From M3007 sp046299435 (GTDB lineage: Bacteria > Bacteroidota > Bacteroidia > Chitinophagales > Saprospiraceae): a DNA stretch of 29,075 nt. The DNA is taken from positions 1 through 29,075 of the forward strand of contig JBKBIC010000035.1 of assembly GCA_046299435.1 (NCBI GenBank). The letters are read 5' to 3'. The translations under genes were made by a program, and so were the position numbers. How positions within the stretch are numbered: the first letter of the stretch is position 1; each line of letters starts with the position of its first letter. Positions 6,700 through 17,300 of the stretch are shown in pieces. Under the pieces are notes generated by a model. It saw nothing but the letters and a program-made list of their open reading frames with translations. It was not told the DNA's origin and did not search any database.

Positions 6700-9600
6700 T
6701 CAATTGAACGTGTAGCGGAGACCGAGCTGCATCTGCCAGCGCGAGGTGAGGCCGGTGTCCACGATGAAGGATTGCTTGATGGCGGGGTCGAAGGTGAATG
6801 TGGGTTTGTTGGTGGTCTGGCCGTTCGCGTCTTTTTCGTAGCCTGCGAAGGCGATTGGGTTTTGGGTGCGGAGGGTTTTCAGTACGCCCCACTTGGAGTT
6901 GATGAGGTTGCCGAAGTTGAGGATGTCGCAGGTAAACTGGAGTTTATTCTGCTTTTTGCCGCCCAGTTTGGAGAACACGTCGGCGGCGAGGCGCACGTCG
7001 AGTTTGTTGAACCAGGGGAAGAGGCCGCCGTTGCGCTCCATGACCTTGCCGCGGTTTTCGGAGAGGTACTTGTCTTGCTCGATGAATGCACTGAGGGCCG
7101 TCCATTGTTCGTCGGGCGAGACGACAACGCCGCCGCTCTTTTTCAGTTCGACGAGTGTGATGTCGGCGCGGTNNNNNNNNNNGGTCATTGCCCTGGATGC
7201 CGTCACCGTTCATGTCGCCGCTGTATGTGAAAGAGTAACGGGTGCTGGGCGCGCTGACTGCCGCCGCATCGGAGAAGATGGAGCCGCCGCGCTGGATGTT
7301 CCAGAAAGCGGAGACGGTCAGGCCGACGAGGTCGGAGATTTCGTAGCGGTAGGAGGCGGATGCCAGCACACGGTGGCGGAGGTCGTAGTTGGACCAGCTG
7401 AGCACGGGTTCGTTGGGGCTGTTCGGGATTGCGTTGGAGTTCCATGCGGTGGCCGCGATGGCACTTGGGCTGGAAGTGAGGTCTTTGGATTCGCCGAATG
7501 TGTATGCAGCAGAGGCAAAGAATCCTTGGCTGAACTCTTTTTGAAGCTGCAGGGTGCCGAAGTAGGAGTAACCTTCGCTGGTATTGGTCAGTTGGATGGC
7601 GTTGGTGATGTTCGAATTGCGGCGGTTGGCCGACGCGCTGCCGTGGAAAAGGTCGCGTTTGTCGCCGGGTGAGTCGATCTGACCTTTTTTGTCTTTGAGG
7701 TTCAGGTCGCGGTGATAGACGGCGTTGATGTCTTTGGTGAATATGCCCTCCACAGTCAGGATATAGCCAGCGGGGAGTTTGTAGTCGGCGGCGATGTTCG
7801 TGCGCCAAACTTGTGGGAACTTGAAGTTTTTGTCCGTCGAGTTGATGAGCACGGTGTTGGGCACGGTGGCGTTGGCGGGGATGTAGGTCTTCACGTCGGC
7901 GCTGAACGGGAAGTTCACGTAGTCGTCGGCCTTGTTGGTGTTTGTGATGTTGCCAGTCTGGAGCACGGAGCCGAAGAGGAGGCCGTTGTTGCTGGCTTGG
8001 TTGGAGAGCCAGACGAACGGGATGCGCCCGGTGAAGAGGCCCGTGCCGCCGCGCAATTGCAGTGTTTTGTCGCCGTTCACATCATAGTTGAAGCCCAAGC
8101 GCGGGGAGAAGAGCGGGATGGGGTCGGCGAACTTGGACACGTCTATTTTTTCACCTCCGGCGAATGTGAGGGTGTCGAGGCGCGGGTTTTTTTCGAGCGT
8201 CACGGGGTAGAACGGCAGGTCAACGCGCAGGCCGGCGGTGATGCGCAGGTCTCGGGTCACTTGGAATTCGTCTTGGCCGTACACGCCGAATTGGCCGACT
8301 TCCAGCTCGGCGAGCGGCACAGCCACGTCGCGGACGGCGGAGTAGGTCAGCTCATAGCGGATGGGGCGGCCCAAGCCGTTGCTTTCGCCAATGGGCGTGA
8401 GGGTGCCCGCCGGGTAGCTGTTGTAAAAATCGGAGAAAGAGGCAAAGCGGAAATCACCGTAGAAGCGTGGGGTGAAGCCGTTGGAGAACTTGAAGTATTC
8501 CAAGTTTGCGCCGAAGGTGATGGTGTGCTTGTTGAGGAACAGCGAAAGGTTGTCGGTGAATTGGAACACGTCCTGGTCAAGCATGTTGTTGGCTGTGAAG
8601 GGTTCGTAGCCGAAGCTGGTGCGCGTGACACCGTTGGGGGAGCCGCTCAGGATGTCCACGAGCGGGAACACGCCGCCGCCGCTTTCGCGGAAGTCGCGGA
8701 AACTGTTCCAGCCGACCACGAGGTTGTTGGAAAGCTTGGAGCCGAACAGGCTGTTGAGCTCAAGGACGTAGGAGTTGAGGTTGTTGTTTTGGATGTAGGA
8801 GGCGTTTTTGAAGGGGAGGGCGTTGCCGCTGGGCTGTCGGCCGCCGGCGGAGCCGGAGTTGCTGACCGGGATTTCGCGGAAGGATTTGAGGTAGTTGTAG
8901 CGGAAGCTCAACTTGTGGTCTTGGCTGAGGTTGAAGTCGAGCTTGGCCAAGATCTTATCGCTCTCGGTCTTGAAGTTGTAGTTCTCGAAATCCCCAGTGA
9001 CGTACTTGTGCTGGTCGAAAAGGAATTTGCTCAATGCCGTCAGCGAGTCGGCTGAAACAGCGGAGATGTTCGAACCTGGGGTGCCCCGGTTGGCGAAGAA
9101 CGTGGAGCCGGGGTCGGAGCGGCGGTCGAGCTCGGCATTGACGAAGAAAAACACTTTGTCCTTGATGATGGGGCCGCCCAGACGGAAGCCGAACTGGCGT
9201 TGCGAGAGGTCTTGGTTGACGACCTTCGTCGTGTCCACTTTTTTGCTGATGAAATTCTCGGAGCGCGTGAACCCGAAGACCGAGCCACGGAACTCGTTGT
9301 CGCCCGAGCGGGTCACGGCGTTGATGCTGCCGCCCGTGAAGCCTGCGTCGCGCACGTCGAAGGGCGCGAGGTTGACCGAGATTTCTTGGATGGCGTCGAG
9401 GCTGATGGGCTGCGAGTTCGTCTGGCCGCCCACCGTGCCGGCGAGACCGAAGCTGTTGTTGAACAGCGAGCCGTCAATGGAGATATTGTTGTAGAGGTTG
9501 TTGCGGCCTGCGAGGTTGTTGCCGTTGCTCTGCGGGGTGAGGCGCGTCATGTCGCCAAAGCTGCGCGAAATGGTCGGCAAAGCCTCAAGCACACCCTGCG

Positions 9601-10042
9601 AGACATTGGTAGATGCGCCCGTGCGGTCGCTCGAAAACACCTCGTTGCGCTGCGCCACGACGGCCGCTTCTGCAAGCATCTTGCCTGCTTCGGCCAGTTG
9701 GAAATCCACGTTGGCGGCAACGCCCAGCGTGGTGTAAATCCCGTCGCGGGTCTGCGCCTCGAAGCCCGTGTACGTCACCGTAATCGAGAACGGCCCGCCG
9801 ACGCGCACTGCAGGCAGCGTGTAACGACCGGATACGTTGGTCACGGTGCCGTACTTGGAACCGGATGGCGTGTGCGTAGCAACAACCGTTGCGCCCGGCA
9901 GACCGGAGCCGTCGGCACCCGACACGAGGCCAGTGATGCTCGATGTCGTGACTTGCGCGAAGGCCGCAAGGCCCATGAGGACGAAAACAAGCGACAAAAG
10001 CCCCTTGCCCGTCAGGGAAGTGGTAAAAAATTTGCTTTTCAT
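6700..10042 (-). CDS. TonB-dependent receptor, Oar-like, with carboxypeptidase-regulatory domain (interrupted by N run)
   Basis: Large outer-membrane receptor. Domains in order: signal peptide ending LMGLAAFAQ (about residue 30), a CarboxypepD-regulatory-like beta sandwich (SSITGLVSGADGSGLPGATV to about residue 115), a plug domain with ALPTISRSFGDMTRLTPQSN and GSLFNNSFGLAG, then a long barrel that ends with RWQMQLGLRYTFN, a typical aromatic outer-membrane end. Oar-type receptors import large or unknown substrates using TonB energy; some act in protein export or surface assembly. Read as given, the frame breaks at the ten N (7173-7182). Joining the flanks through their 3-bp overlap ACC makes one 3330-bp gene of 1109 residues that reads GNDRADITLVEL across the join. 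The gene is divergent from the second TonB receptor; no partner lipoprotein lies beside it. Confidence 0.9.
7173..7182. other. Assembly gap (10 N) inside the receptor gene
   Basis: Exactly ten N flanked on the minus strand by ...GACC and ACCGCG.... The N run plus the 3-bp overlap is 13 bp, which explains the apparent frameshift; removing 13 bp gives an intact gene (3343 - 13 = 3330). It is the same scaffold-join signature as at 2853-2862. Confidence 0.9.
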
Positions 10043-10391
10043 ACAGGATGGATTTGATGAAAAATGGAAGGTAAAAGCATCGGCGAAGGTAAATGACCCA
10101 TGTTAAACTGCCGTTAAGTTTTGGCTGATTTCTGTCAGGGCGCGGGCTGTGGCAAAATCATCGGATGTGTGTAAGTTGCTGTTTTTCAATGGTTTAAGAA
10201 ACGGTTTGCTTTGGGTTTTCCGCGCTGACGAGCGCGTTAACAAATGACCGAAACGGCCATGTGGGTTTTCGGCCCAAGCCCGCCATTTGCCAACTTTTTT
10301 TCGGCGTTTGTTTGGCCGCTGCGTTCCTTTGCCCAGCCACCGACCGAATGTGCCGAATTGTGTTTTCCCACAATTTTTTTGCCCTGTTTTT
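10043..10391. other. Intergenic region between divergent TonB receptor genes, with leader hairpin
   Basis: A 349-bp region that should hold both promoters. On the minus strand TACCTTCG (10084-10091) is a one-mismatch match to the -7 box TAnnTTTG, about 40 bp before the Oar-like start, and is weak. On the plus strand a hairpin AATTGTG/CACAATT (10356-10362 and 10369-10375) is followed by a T run to 10380, 12 bp before the ATG of the second receptor. It resembles an intrinsic terminator in the leader. No gene or RNA was recognised here. Confidence 0.45.
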
Positions 10392-13121
10392 ATGCGCCTT
10401 TCCTGCCTTGCCACGCTCGGCCTATTCATGATCCTATCGGGCAAAGCCCTTGCCCAAAGCAATTTTGAAAAAGCAATCTCCGCCAAGTTCGAGGGGCAGA
10501 CGATTTTTGAAATCCTGACCGAACTCGAAAAACAGTACGCGGTCAGCATCTGCACCGAACCGGAGAAACTCCCGTGGTACAAGCTCGATTACAGCTTCCG
10601 CGAGCGCACCCTGCACGAGTCGCTGCGCGGCATCCTGCCCAAGCACGGGCTGGCCTACGTCCCCTTCGGCGATACGCTCGTGGTCGTCTGCCGCAGCATT
10701 GACCTGAACGCCGATTACCTGCGCGGCCTGAAAACGCGCTGCCTCGCCGGCCAAATCAAGCTGCCCGAATTCCTCCGCCCGCTCGAACTCGAGACTACCC
10801 TCGGTCAGCCGCCTGCTGCGAGCAACTCATTGAAAATCAACGGCTTGCTGTTCGATTCGGACACCAAAGAAGGCATAGCCGGAGCTGTGATTTTGCAAAA
10901 TGGCAAACCCGCCGGGCCGCCCACAAACGGCCTCGGGCAATTTGAAATCAAACTCCCCGCCGGGCCGACCGAACTCAGCGTCCAATACCTCGGCTACCGC
11001 GAAACACGCCTGAAACTGACCGCATGGGCCAACGGCAGCGTCGAAATCCCGCTCGAAACCTCGCCGCTTGGCCTGCAAGAAGTGCTCATCGAGGGCAACA
11101 AAGCCGCCCGGAAATCCGAAAACGTCCAGACCGCCGTGGAAGCCCTGCCCGTCTCGACGGTCAAAGAATTGCCCTCGTTTTTGGGCGAAGCCGACGTGAT
11201 TAAGAGCCTGAATACCTTGCCGGGCGTGAGTTCGGCGGGCGACGGCGCGTCGGGTTTCAACGTGCGCGGCGGCAACATTGACCAAAACCTCACGATGCAG
11301 GACGACGCGCCGCTGTTCAACACCTCGCACGTCCTCGGTTTTTTCTCGGTTTACAACCCCGATTTGGTGCGCTCGGTCACGCTGTACAAGGGCCACGTCC
11401 CGGCGCGGTATGGCGGGCGGCTGTCGTCGGTGCTGGATGTGCAGCTGCGCGACGGCGATTTTTCGAAGTTTCACGGCAACGTGGGCGTGGGCTTGGCGAC
11501 CGCCAAAGGGATGCTCGAAGGCCCGCTGGTGCGTAAAAAAGTGTCGTTCATGGCCGGGTTCCGGCGTTCGTATTCGGATTGGATGCTAAAAGCCGCGCCC
11601 ATTGCCGAGGGCAAAAAAAGCTCCGCGTGGTTTTTTGACGGGCTGGCGAAGGTCAGCGGCAGGCTCGGCGAGCGCGTCAATTTTGCCCTGACAGGTTACC
11701 AAACCAGCGATTATTTCCGCTACGGCCAAGTGTTTGGGTATAGCTGGAGCAACCGGCTGCTCAACCTCTCGGTGCGCCATCCGCTCGGCCAAAAAATCGT
11801 GTCGGTTTGGCAAGGCAACATCGGGCGGTATTCGGGTGGCTATTTTTCGCCGCAGGGGCTGGGCGGCTTCGACCTCGAAAATGGCCTCGACTACCGCAAC
11901 CTCGGCTGGCGCGCCAACTGGGTGCCGGGCAGCCGCCACGAAGCCACCTTTGGGGTCCAATGGAACCAAATCCGCGCCCGGCCCGAATCGCTGCGCCCGG
12001 CTGGCGAGCAATCCGCCGTTCAGCCGCAGACCGTCGCCAAAGACAATGGCGAGGAGTACGCGGTTTTCGCCGAGGACGAGTGGCGGTTGGCTCCGCGCTG
12101 GAAAATGTCGGGCGGGCTGCGCGGGGTTTATTTCCGGCATTTTGGCGAAAAAACTGTTTGGCGATACCGCGACGGACTGCCGCAAACAGCGGAAAACCGG
12201 CTGGACTCGACCTATTTCGGGGCAGGCGAAACTGTGAAAAGCTACGCAGGCTTGGAGCCACGCCTGTCCGTCAGCTGGAATTTCGCGGAGCGCAAGTCCT
12301 TGAAATTCAGTTACAACCGGATGCGGCAGTACATCCATCTCATCTCGAACCTCGCCTCGCCGACCCCGGTGGATGTGTGGCAAGTGAGCAATACGCACAT
12401 CCGCCCGCAAACCGGCGACCAATGGGACGTGGGCTACACCACCGAATGGGCCGACCGGATGTGGGAACTTGCCGCCGACATTTTTTACAAACAAACGGAC
12501 GGCGTGCCCGTGTTCAAAAACCTGCCCAACCTGCTGCTGAACGGCCACTTGGAGACCGAACTGCTGCCCGGCAAAGGCACGGCCTACGGCTCCGAAGTCG
12601 CCATCAAAAAACGCACGGGCGTGCTAACTGGTTGGCTCACATACACTTACGCCCGCTCATGGGTGAAAGTGGAAACGCCCTTCGCAGCAGAGGCCATCAA
12701 CAAAGGCCAGCGATTTGCGAGCGACTACGACCAGCCGCACCAAATCAACCTGTACTTCAAAAACTCGTTCACGCCCTCCGCGTCCATAGCCTTCAACTAC
12801 GTCATGCGGACGGGGCGGCCCGTCTCGGCCCCGCAGCGGGTGTACACGGTGGGCGGCGTGGTCGCGCCGGATTTCGCGCTGCGGAACAACGCCCGCATCC
12901 CGAATTACCATCGCGTGGATGTGTCGCTCAATTTTGACGAGAACAAATCGCGGCTTTCGGGCGCGAAAACCACGTTCAGCCTCTCGATTTACAACGTCTT
13001 TGCCCGCAAAAACCCGTTCTCGGTTTTCTTCGAGAAAAAGCCGGACTCCTACCCGAAAGCCTATTCCCTCGCATTAGTCGGCTCGGCAATCCCCGCTGCT
13101 AACCTGACGATAACTTTCTGA
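10392..13121 (+). CDS. TonB-dependent receptor with STN and carboxypeptidase-regulatory domains
   Basis: Receptor of 909 residues. The ATG at 10392 gives a clean signal peptide (MRLSCLATLGLFMILSGKAL, cleaved after AQ); the longer frame to 10287 lacks one. Domains: a secretin/TonB short N-terminal domain (about 25-100, FEGQTIFEILTELEKQYAVS), a CarboxypepD-regulatory-like domain (about 150-230, KINGLLFDSDTKEGIAGAVI), a plug domain (about 250-370, with VIKSLNTLPGV, GFNVRGGNIDQNL and YKGHVPARYGGRLSSVLDVQ), and a barrel ending in the terminal Phe of NLTITF. The next gene, 2 nt downstream, is a DUF4249 lipoprotein, the usual partner of this receptor subtype. STN domains in other receptors signal to anti-sigma factors, but no sigma/anti-sigma gene is present here. 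The substrate is unknown. Confidence 0.93.
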   Translation: MRLSCLATLGLFMILSGKALAQSNFEKAISAKFEGQTIFEILTELEKQYAVSICTEPEKLPWYKLDYSFRERTLHESLRGILPKHGLAYVPFGDTLVVVCRSIDLNADYLRGLKTRCLAGQIKLPEFLRPLELETTLGQPPAASNSLKINGLLFDSDTKEGIAGAVILQNGKPAGPPTNGLGQFEIKLPAGPTELSVQYLGYRETRLKLTAWANGSVEIPLETSPLGLQEVLIEGNKAARKSENVQTAVEALPVSTVKELPSFLGEADVIKSLNTLPGVSSAGDGASGFNVRGGNIDQNLTMQDDAPLFNTSHVLGFFSVYNPDLVRSVTLYKGHVPARYGGRLSSVLDVQLRDGDFSKFHGNVGVGLATAKGMLEGPLVRKKVSFMAGFRRSYSDWMLKAAPIAEGKKSSAWFFDGLAKVSGRLGERVNFALTGYQTSDYFRYGQVFGYSWSNRLLNLSVRHPLGQKIVSVWQGNIGRYSGGYFSPQGLGGFDLENGLDYRNLGWRANWVPGSRHEATFGVQWNQIRARPESLRPAGEQSAVQPQTVAKDNGEEYAVFAEDEWRLAPRWKMSGGLRGVYFRHFGEKTVWRYRDGLPQTAENRLDSTYFGAGETVKSYAGLEPRLSVSWNFAERKSLKFSYNRMRQYIHLISNLASPTPVDVWQVSNTHIRPQTGDQWDVGYTTEWADRMWELAADIFYKQTDGVPVFKNLPNLLLNGHLETELLPGKGTAYGSEVAIKKRTGVLTGWLTYTYARSWVKVETPFAAEAINKGQRFASDYDQPHQINLYFKNSFTPSASIAFNYVMRTGRPVSAPQRVYTVGGVVAPDFALRNNARIPNYHRVDVSLNFDENKSRLSGAKTTFSLSIYNVFARKNPFSVFFEKKPDSYPKAYSLALVGSAIPAANLTITF

Positions 13122-13123
13122 AA

Positions 13124-14197
13124 ATGAAAAAGATACATCTCTTGCTGGCCGCGCTTTCGGCCATGTTGTTTGCGACCTGCATCCGCGAAATTGACCTGTT
13201 CACCGACGAGGGCGACCTGAGCACGGTGGTCGTGGACGGCGATTTCACGGACAGCCCCGGCCCGCACCAAGTGCGCCTCACGAGGCCGAACAAATTCGCG
13301 TTCAGCAAATTCGAGTTCATCCGCGATGCGGCGGTGTACGTCGTGGACAACGTCGGCAACAAGGCACAATACTACTTGCAGTTTTTGCCGGGCGATACCT
13401 TTTATGAGTTGCCGCCGGGCGCGATGCCCGCCGTGCCGGGCCGCTTGTACCACCTCGAAATCGTGATGCCCAACGGCAGAACCTACCAATCGCGCCCGCA
13501 GTCGCTGCCCCAAAAAGTGGAGGCCGACTCCATTTTGGTGGAGGGGCGCATCGTGCCGCGTGTGAGTGGGACGGATTTGGTGGTCGAGGACGAGCGGGCA
13601 TACCTGACTGTCCGCACGACGGTGCCCGCCGGAGCCAACGATGTGTACCTCCGCTGGGACGCGCACTGCGTGTACTATTTCCCAGAGTTGGTGCAATCGG
13701 GGCCGCTGCCGCCGCCGACGAAGCAGTGCTATGTGACCGACTATTTCAACTTGCAAAATATCCCGTTGCTGCGCCTGCAAAATCAGGCCGGAAAGACGGT
13801 GGACTTTGAAATCGGGAGCAAACTGGTTGACCAAGCTTTTGGCAACAGCTTGTATTTCAATGTGGTGCAGCGTTCCATAAGTGCGGAGGCGTTCAAGTTT
13901 TGGGAAGGTTTTGCCAAAGTCGCCAACCCGCAGGGCACCGTGTTCGACCCGCCGCCGGGCGAAGTGCGCGGCAATATTTTTAACCCAAACGACCCCACAG
14001 AGGTCCCGCTCGGCTACTTCGAGGTGGCTTCGGTGGACACGTTGCGGCGCAAGGTTTTCAACGGCGACCTCGGCCAGACCTATTATGTGCTCCCGCCCTG
14101 CGACCCCAACCAATACGAGACCTACTCAAAATCAGAGTGTTTTGACTGCTTAATTTTGAAAAACAGCACGACGGCGAAGCCCACCGGGTGGAAGTGA
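13124..14197 (+). CDS. DUF4249 family lipoprotein
   Basis: Lipoprotein of 357 residues. Signal MKKIHLLLAALSAMLFATC ends with the lipid Cys at 19. The mature part starts IREIDL and has the DUF4249 pattern: an early VVVDGDFTDSPGPHQVRL segment, an AAVYVVDN beta-sandwich segment, GRLYHLEIVMPNGRTYQS, then a C-terminal half ending with ECFDCLILKNSTTAKPTGWK. DUF4249 proteins are encoded beside TonB-dependent receptors in Bacteroidota and are thought to form surface lids or substrate-binding partners in the way SusD pairs with SusC; this is inferred from context. The 2-nt gap from the receptor indicates one transcript and probably coupled translation. The stop is immediately followed by a purine-word palindrome. 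Confidence 0.9.
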   Translation: MKKIHLLLAALSAMLFATCIREIDLFTDEGDLSTVVVDGDFTDSPGPHQVRLTRPNKFAFSKFEFIRDAAVYVVDNVGNKAQYYLQFLPGDTFYELPPGAMPAVPGRLYHLEIVMPNGRTYQSRPQSLPQKVEADSILVEGRIVPRVSGTDLVVEDERAYLTVRTTVPAGANDVYLRWDAHCVYYFPELVQSGPLPPPTKQCYVTDYFNLQNIPLLRLQNQAGKTVDFEIGSKLVDQAFGNSLYFNVVQRSISAEAFKFWEGFAKVANPQGTVFDPPPGEVRGNIFNPNDPTEVPLGYFEVASVDTLRRKVFNGDLGQTYYVLPPCDPNQYETYSKSECFDCLILKNSTTAKPTGWK

Positions 14198-14224
14198 GGC
14201 GAGGAGTTGAAAAGAGGGGAGAGA

Positions 14225-14311
14225 GTTGAAAAGAGGAAGAGAGGAAGGGGTTGAAAAGTTGAAAATTGGGCTTTCAACTTTTCAACTCTTTCCTCTCTTC
14301 CTCTCTTCAAC
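14225..14311. terminator. 40-bp-arm palindrome between convergent DUF4249 and SprB/OmpA genes
   Basis: Arms at 14225-14264 and 14272-14311 match over 40 bp with three mismatches and a 7-nt loop. The words are the TTGAAAAG/GAGGAAG family also found at 4072-4136 and 4536-4617. More copies of the same words extend left to the DUF4249 stop at 14197, and the right arm ends 9 bp before the OmpA stop codon. Probably a bidirectional terminator. Confidence 0.8.
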
Positions 14312-14320
14312 CCTCCACCG

Positions 14321-17300
14321 TCATTCAATCTTCAAAATCTTGATTTCCACGCGCTGGTTGCGTTTGCGGCCTTCGGGCGTGGCGTTGCTGGCGACGGGTT
14401 GGCGTTTGCCGTAGCCTTTGGAATAGACCCGTTTGGGGTCAATGCCCCGCGAAATCAGGTAATCAGCCACCGCTTTGGCACGGCCTGAGGAAAGTCGGTC
14501 GCAGTAGGCATCGGGCGGCGTGGAGTTGGTGTGGCCGCCGATTTCGATGACAATGCCGCCGTTTTCCACCAAAAAATCATACACCTCGTTCAAAACGGGC
14601 ATGCACGATTCGTTCAGGTTGGTGCTGTCGGCGGCGAATTGCAGCTGCTCCATGCGGACGTTTTGGCCGGTTTTCAGTTGCGAGGCGTTCAGTTCGGGGA
14701 GGATGCGTTTGGGCGTATCGAAGCGCACGGTTTTGGTGCAGCCACGCGCGTCGGTCACGACGACGGTGTGCCCACCGAGGGCGAGTTTGGTGGCTTTTTC
14801 GCCTGTTTCGCCGTTGTCCCAAGCGATGGAAAGTGCGCCGGTGCCGCCTTTGGCCGAGATGGTGGCGCGTCCGTCGTTGCTGCGGTCGGTTGTGGCACCG
14901 GTGTTTTTGACGATTTCTGCCGTGATGGGTTCAGGTTGTTTCACGGTGATGCTGGCCGTTTGGGAAGTTCCTTTTGCATCGGTCACGGTCAATGTGTAGC
15001 TGCCAGCAGGCACGTTCGCGGGGTTTTCGCCGGAAATGGCCGCGCTCGACCATGCGAATTTGTACGGCGATTTGCCGCCGGAAACTTCCGTTTCGAGGGC
15101 GGCCTCGTTTTGGCCCGCGCACTTGATGCTCGCTTTTTCGGAAAGGGCGACCGCGAGTGGCAGGATGTTTTCGGAAATTTCAACTGTGGCAGTGGCTGTG
15201 CAGCCGTTTGCGTCGGTGGCCGTAACGGTGTGTTTGCCGGGGGCGAGTTTGGTGGCGGTGACTGTTGTTTCGCCGTTGTCCCATTTGTAATCGTATTTGC
15301 CTGCGCCGCCGCTGGCCCGTGCGCTGGCTTTGCCGTCGCTGTTTCCGGTGCTTGCCGAAGCGTCCACTTTGGCTGTAATCGTCAGATTTTCAGGCTGTTT
15401 GACATTTAAATTAGCCGTTGCCGTGCTGCCGACCGCGTCGGTGATGGTCAACGAAAAATTCCCGGCGGGCAAATTTTTTGGGCTGTCGCCCGACGCGGCG
15501 GGATTCGACCAGTTGAATTTATATGGCGGTTTGCCGCCCGAAACTTCGGCTTCGAGGGCGGCTTCGTTTTGGCCCGCGCACTTGATGCTCGCTTTTTCGG
15601 AAATGCTGACCGCGAGCGGCAGGATGTTTTCGGAAATCTCGACCGTCGCAGTGGTTGTGCAGCCGTTCGCGTCGGTGGCCGTGACGCTGTGTTTGCCGGG
15701 TGCGAGTTTGGTGGCCGTGACGGTCGTCTCGCCGTTGTCCCATTTGTAATCGTATTTGCCCGCGCCGCCGTTGGCTCGGATGGTGGCTTTGCCGTCGCTG
15801 TTACCGGTGCTGGCGGGCGCGTCCACTTTGGCGGTGGCGAAAAGCGCGGCTGGCTGCACGATGTCGAAAGTGGCCGTCGCCTGTGTCCCGGCCGCGTCGC
15901 TCACGGTCAAACTGTACTTGCCAGAGGGCAGGTTCGCGGGGTTTTCGCCCGTCGCGGCGGGGTTGTCCCAGACGTATTTATAGGGTGGTTTGCCGCCCGA
16001 AACCTCGGCTGCGAGCGCGGCGACTTTTTGCCCGGCGCACTTGATGGGCGTTTTTTCGGCGATGGCGACGCGCAGCGGCAGGATGTTCTCCGTGATTTCG
16101 AGGCTGACGGTGGTCGTGCAGCCGTTCGCGTCGGTGGCGGTGGCGGTGTGTTTGCCGGGCGCGAGTTTGGTGGCGGTGACGGTTGTCTCGCCGTTGTCCC
16201 ATTTGTACTCGAATTTTCCGGCTCCGCCGCTGGCCCGCAGGGTGGCTTTGCCGTCGCTGTTGCCGGTGCTGGCGGGCGCGTCCACTTTGACGGAGAGCGC
16301 GAGTGCGTCGGGTTGTTTGATGGTGATTGAGGCCGTTGTTTGGCTGCCGTCCACGTCGGAAACGGTCAAAGTGTAGGCCCCGGCAGGCAGTTTTTCGGGA
16401 AATTGCCCGCTGGCGGCTGGGTTTGACCAAGCGAATTTGAACGGGGCCTTGCCGCCCGAAACGGTGGCTTCGAGCGCGGCGACGGCCTCGCCCGCGCATT
16501 TGATGGACGTTTTTTCAGCAAGGCTGACGCGCAGCGGCAGGATGTTTTCGGTGATGTCGAACGTGGTGATGACCGTGCAGCCGTTCGCGTCCATGACCGT
16601 GATGTTGTGTTTGCCGGCGGCCAATTTCACGGCTTTCGCACCCACTTCGCCGTTGTCCCACTTGAAGGTGTATTTGCCCACGCCGCCCGCGCCGTTGGCG
16701 GTGGCTTTGCCGTCGGCTTGCCCGACGCTGGCCGATGCGTCCACGTTGAGCAGGGCGGTGAGGTTCGGCGGTTGTTTCACTTCAAAAGTCGCGCTGGCCG
16801 TGCTGCCAACTGCGTCGGTCACAGTAACGGTGTAGCTGCCTGCCCGCAGACCGATGGGCTGGTCGCCGGAAAGGGCACGGTTGTCCCAAGCGTATTTGAA
16901 TGGCGGTTTGCCGCCGGTGGTCTGCACGGCGAGCGCGGCCTCGCTCATGCCCGCGCAGCGGTTGCCCGTGACTTCGCGGATGCTAACCGATAAAGCGTTG
17001 ATTTTCTGCGAAATATCTACTGAAGCCGTACTGCTGCAACCCTTCCGGTCGGTGACGGTGACGCTGTGTTTGCCTTCCGAAAGTCGGACGGCTTGGGCTG
17101 TTTTTTCGTTGTTGTCCCACAAAAAAGCGAACGGCCCAGTGCCGCCCTCTACCTCGACTTCGGCGGCACCGTTTGCGGCATCAGGCGCGGTCGTCTCTTT
17201 TTTCTGTTTGACGCTGAGGCGCATTTCGCCGCTTTCGATGGTGATTTTGCTCGTCTTGGATTTGCCTGTTTTGTCGCTCACGGTCACGGTGTACGTCCCG

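Noticed and set aside
7712..9055. Plus-strand ORF of 447 codons opposite the Oar-like receptor
   Set aside because: High-GC antisense shadow, rich in G, V, E and H; the receptor reads through on the minus strand.
14531..16330. Long plus-strand ORFs opposite the SprB repeats
   Set aside because: They repeat with the same period as the minus-strand repeats and have glycine/alanine-rich shadow composition.
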